Source: Coriaria nepalensis
Lineage: Eukaryota; Streptophyta; Magnoliopsida; Cucurbitales; Coriariaceae
Length of the DNA: 64,000 nucleotides
Direction of reading: 5' to 3'
NCBI GenBank assembly: GCA_027186245.1
Contig: CP114491.1
Location: 8,429,501-8,493,500 of the forward strand
Shown here: positions 62,031-64,000 of the stretch, piece after piece
Layout: the number at the start of each line of letters is the position of its first letter
Position numbering within the stretch: the first letter of the stretch is position 1
Made by a program: the position numbers and the translations under genes
The notes under the pieces: generated by a model
Database searches by the model: none
The model's input: the letters and a program-made list of their open reading frames with translations, nothing else
What the model was told of the DNA's origin: nothing

Positions 62031-62250
62031 TAATAACTGATTCTATGATTTTTTACTATATCTTTTATATATGGAATATGGGACGGTTTCATATGAACTA
62101 TCTTCGCAAATTTGACTCGTTGTCCATGAAAGCATGACAGATGAATTTCACGTTGAGGGAAGATATATAGAAGACTAGAAGCAATTCTCTTTTCATTTTG
62201 ATTGATAAATTATTATGTATTTCTAGGCTGTAAAACATGTATCATCCTAT

Positions 62251-63588
62251 ATTACTTTTGTTTCGGCGTGATTAATAATGTTCTGATTAGACATGAAAAT
62301 TATTCTTTTACAAAAAAAGATGTTTCAACTAAGGATGAGCAATGGTCAGACTGATTAGATCTGATTCGACAATATTAGATGACGGTCGAATCGAATTGAG
62401 TGATATTCGGATAGATGTTGAATCGGATTCGTTGCGGTCGGATAAAAGTCGGAATCTAACCTAATAAATATTTTTTTTGATAAATTTTTTAGAAATAACT
62501 TAAATTGTATTATGTAATATCAAATATTATAGAGAAATATCAATATATTTAATTGAAGATTGTATATTTTAAAAAGTATATATTTATATTTAATGGACAA
62601 GTTAATTATTATTAAAAAATAATTAATTAAAATATTATTTAAAAAAATAATAAATAAAAATCTACGTAATAAAGATAATTAATAAAATAAATAAAAAATA
62701 AAAAATAATTTTTTTTTTTTCACGACAGTCTATTACTAAAAGTGTATGGACTAAAATTGTGATTTGTCATTGGATGACTGCTGTTTTTTCGAGAAAAGCC
62801 AAATTATTAAAAGAGCACGTGATATGTATGGCTAAAGTTTATTCTCTCATGATAAAATAAGTCATATCAATATTTAATAATAAAATATTCTGACGATAAC
62901 TGAGCACTAACTAGCATCAGTCAAACGCCCTGCTGAAAGTGAAGGAAAAGAAGGAGAAAAGAGAAGAAAAATACAGTCGGGTTATGATTGGGAAAAAGTG
63001 GAAAGTGGTTTGGTTCTTTGTCAGTAAACGTCACCTCGGATTCCGCACATGATTATAGCCATCAGTCAATCATTCATAACCGAACACTTTTTAGGATTCA
63101 TGAATCTGTCAAAGTCGTACAGAATTACGACTGTTACGTTGACTGCTTTTCTCATGTACTCGGTCGGATCTTTGGATCAATACTCATCCTTTGGATAAAA
63201 AATTTATTTAATATATAAGATCTAGTCAAAAATTTACCCTCTGGATCCTAGCAGCCTTGTTTTGAAGATCAAGGTTGTATTGTTTTGTAAAAGAAACTTT
63301 GGAAAGTTTAAATGAAACCTTGGATTAAACATAACGAAGATCAATACAGAATTAAAACTCCATCAAAACTTTGGATTTTGCCTCAATTCCAAACAGAGAA
63401 AGAAAAAGAAAAAGGATGGGACGAATACAAGCATAGAAAAGTGCACAGCTCAGAATACACTCATAGAGACGAAACAAAACAAAACGTTGCTTCCTATGAG
63501 CTCCTTAGAATAGCCCGGCTTCATCTTTGTATCCCTCATTGATTCTAAACAACAAATCTCAGGTAAATGATGATGGCCAAATGGGATC
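62251..63588. other. Spacer upstream of the window end
   Basis: 62330-62460 is rich in GATTCGA/CGGATTCG motifs and starts AAGGATGAGCAATGG, like the ends of the inverted-repeat elements above; its far end is not identified. 62460-62720 is AT-rich. No gene supported. Confidence 0.5.
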
Positions 63589-64000
63589 TTAAGACGCCTC
63601 GATTTCTGGTTCACGGATCTGAATGGATGTTCGTGACAAACTTGCTTCCAGTTCGTTTAACTCGTCTAGGTCCAATTCATCATCATCATCATCATCATCA
63701 TCCTCCTCCTCATCAAATGGGGTTCGGTTAGAATTATTGACTGCAGTAGTTGAGCTGCTCGGTCCAATCGACTCATCTTTGAGCTGAAACACCTAAAAGC
63801 ACCAGTAAAGGTTTCATACAAATAAGTTGTCATGTGGGGTTTCCCCTACAAGCTTGACACGCCTAATGCCTATATTTAGCTACCCAAACATCTTAAGAAA
63901 CAATATATTTTCTTTTGATAATAACAGATTTTACCTTCTCATCAACCTCTGGTTCTTCTCTTTGGTATTTTTCATATGCTTCAGCATCATCCACAAACAA
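63589..64000 (-). CDS. 3' part of an unrecognised gene with an acidic C-terminus (partial)
   Basis: Two exons on the minus strand, 64000-63935 (continuing off the window) and 63792-63589, with canonical GT-AG ends and matching phase. The visible 89 residues run LFVDDAEAYEKYQREEPEVD, then VFQLKDESIGPSSST, an Asp/Glu block (EEEDDDDDDDD), then LDLDELNELEASLSRTSIQI to the stop at 63589. The tail is acidic, Leu-spaced and probably helical. The 5' part lies outside the window and I do not recognise the family. Confidence 0.75.

Larger units (their letters stand above)
54785..62250. repeat. Segmental duplication, copy 2 (expanded by insertions)
   Basis: Holds the partners of all blocks of copy 1 in the same order. 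It is stretched from about 2.1 to 7.5 kb by an AT-rich insertion at about 54905-55489, the copia element 57027-60184 and extra DNA at about 60570-61770. The second small-protein gene is at 56379. Confidence 0.8.

Noticed and set aside
1..64000. CRISPR arrays, operons, organelle-DNA insertions, intact tRNA or rRNA genes
   Set aside because: None seen; the window is ordinary eudicot nuclear DNA.

Overview
This is a eudicot nuclear genome window. The genes have many short introns, protein families are plant-specific (LOB-domain, RRG, plant UPF2), spacers are AT-rich and full of (TA)n tracts, and there are Ty1-copia remnants and small hAT-like inverted-repeat elements. The species cannot be named from the sequence alone. 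No operons, CRISPR arrays, rRNA or intact tRNA genes are visible.

Layout. 1-25.6 kb is gene-dense. It holds a SAMTL-like EF-hand mitochondrial-type carrier (+), mitochondrial ATP synthase subunit d (-), a LOB-domain transcription factor with 26 consecutive CAA (Gln) codons (-), a ureidoglycolate lyase-family protein (+), GET4 (-) and 40S ribosomal protein S23 (+), the last two sharing a 370-bp divergent promoter. Next come a TATA-driven stretch with an array of small hairpin repeats and no recognised coding capacity (about 21.6-23.2 kb) and an RBM24/38-like RRM protein (-). 25.6-31.2 kb is an AT-rich spacer. 31.2-46.7 kb holds three minus-strand genes: a class IV PLP aminotransferase/ADC-lyase-like protein, a mitochondrial DUF155 protein (RRG-like), and a 17-exon UPF2 gene of nonsense-mediated decay. 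Exon phases chain without a break in all eight complete multi-exon genes and in the ribosomal gene.

46.7-63.6 kb is accessory DNA. It has an orphan small secreted-peptide candidate at 48.3 kb. It also has an imperfect segmental tandem duplication (about 50.5-52.6 and 54.8-62.2 kb) carrying two near-identical 68-aa small-protein genes with shared TGACGTCA-type promoters. The duplicated region is broken up by a degraded copia gag/protease fragment, a 240-bp inverted-repeat element, a LINE-type RNase H scrap and a non-autonomous copia element (57027-60184) that keeps both LTRs, the primer-binding site and a 5-bp target duplication. The window ends inside the 3' part of an unrecognised acidic-tailed minus-strand gene.

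The gene-dense part is housekeeping: mitochondrial energy and transport, translation, tail-anchored protein insertion, mRNA surveillance and purine catabolism. The least-explained items are the hairpin array, the orphan secreted peptide and the duplicated 68-aa genes.
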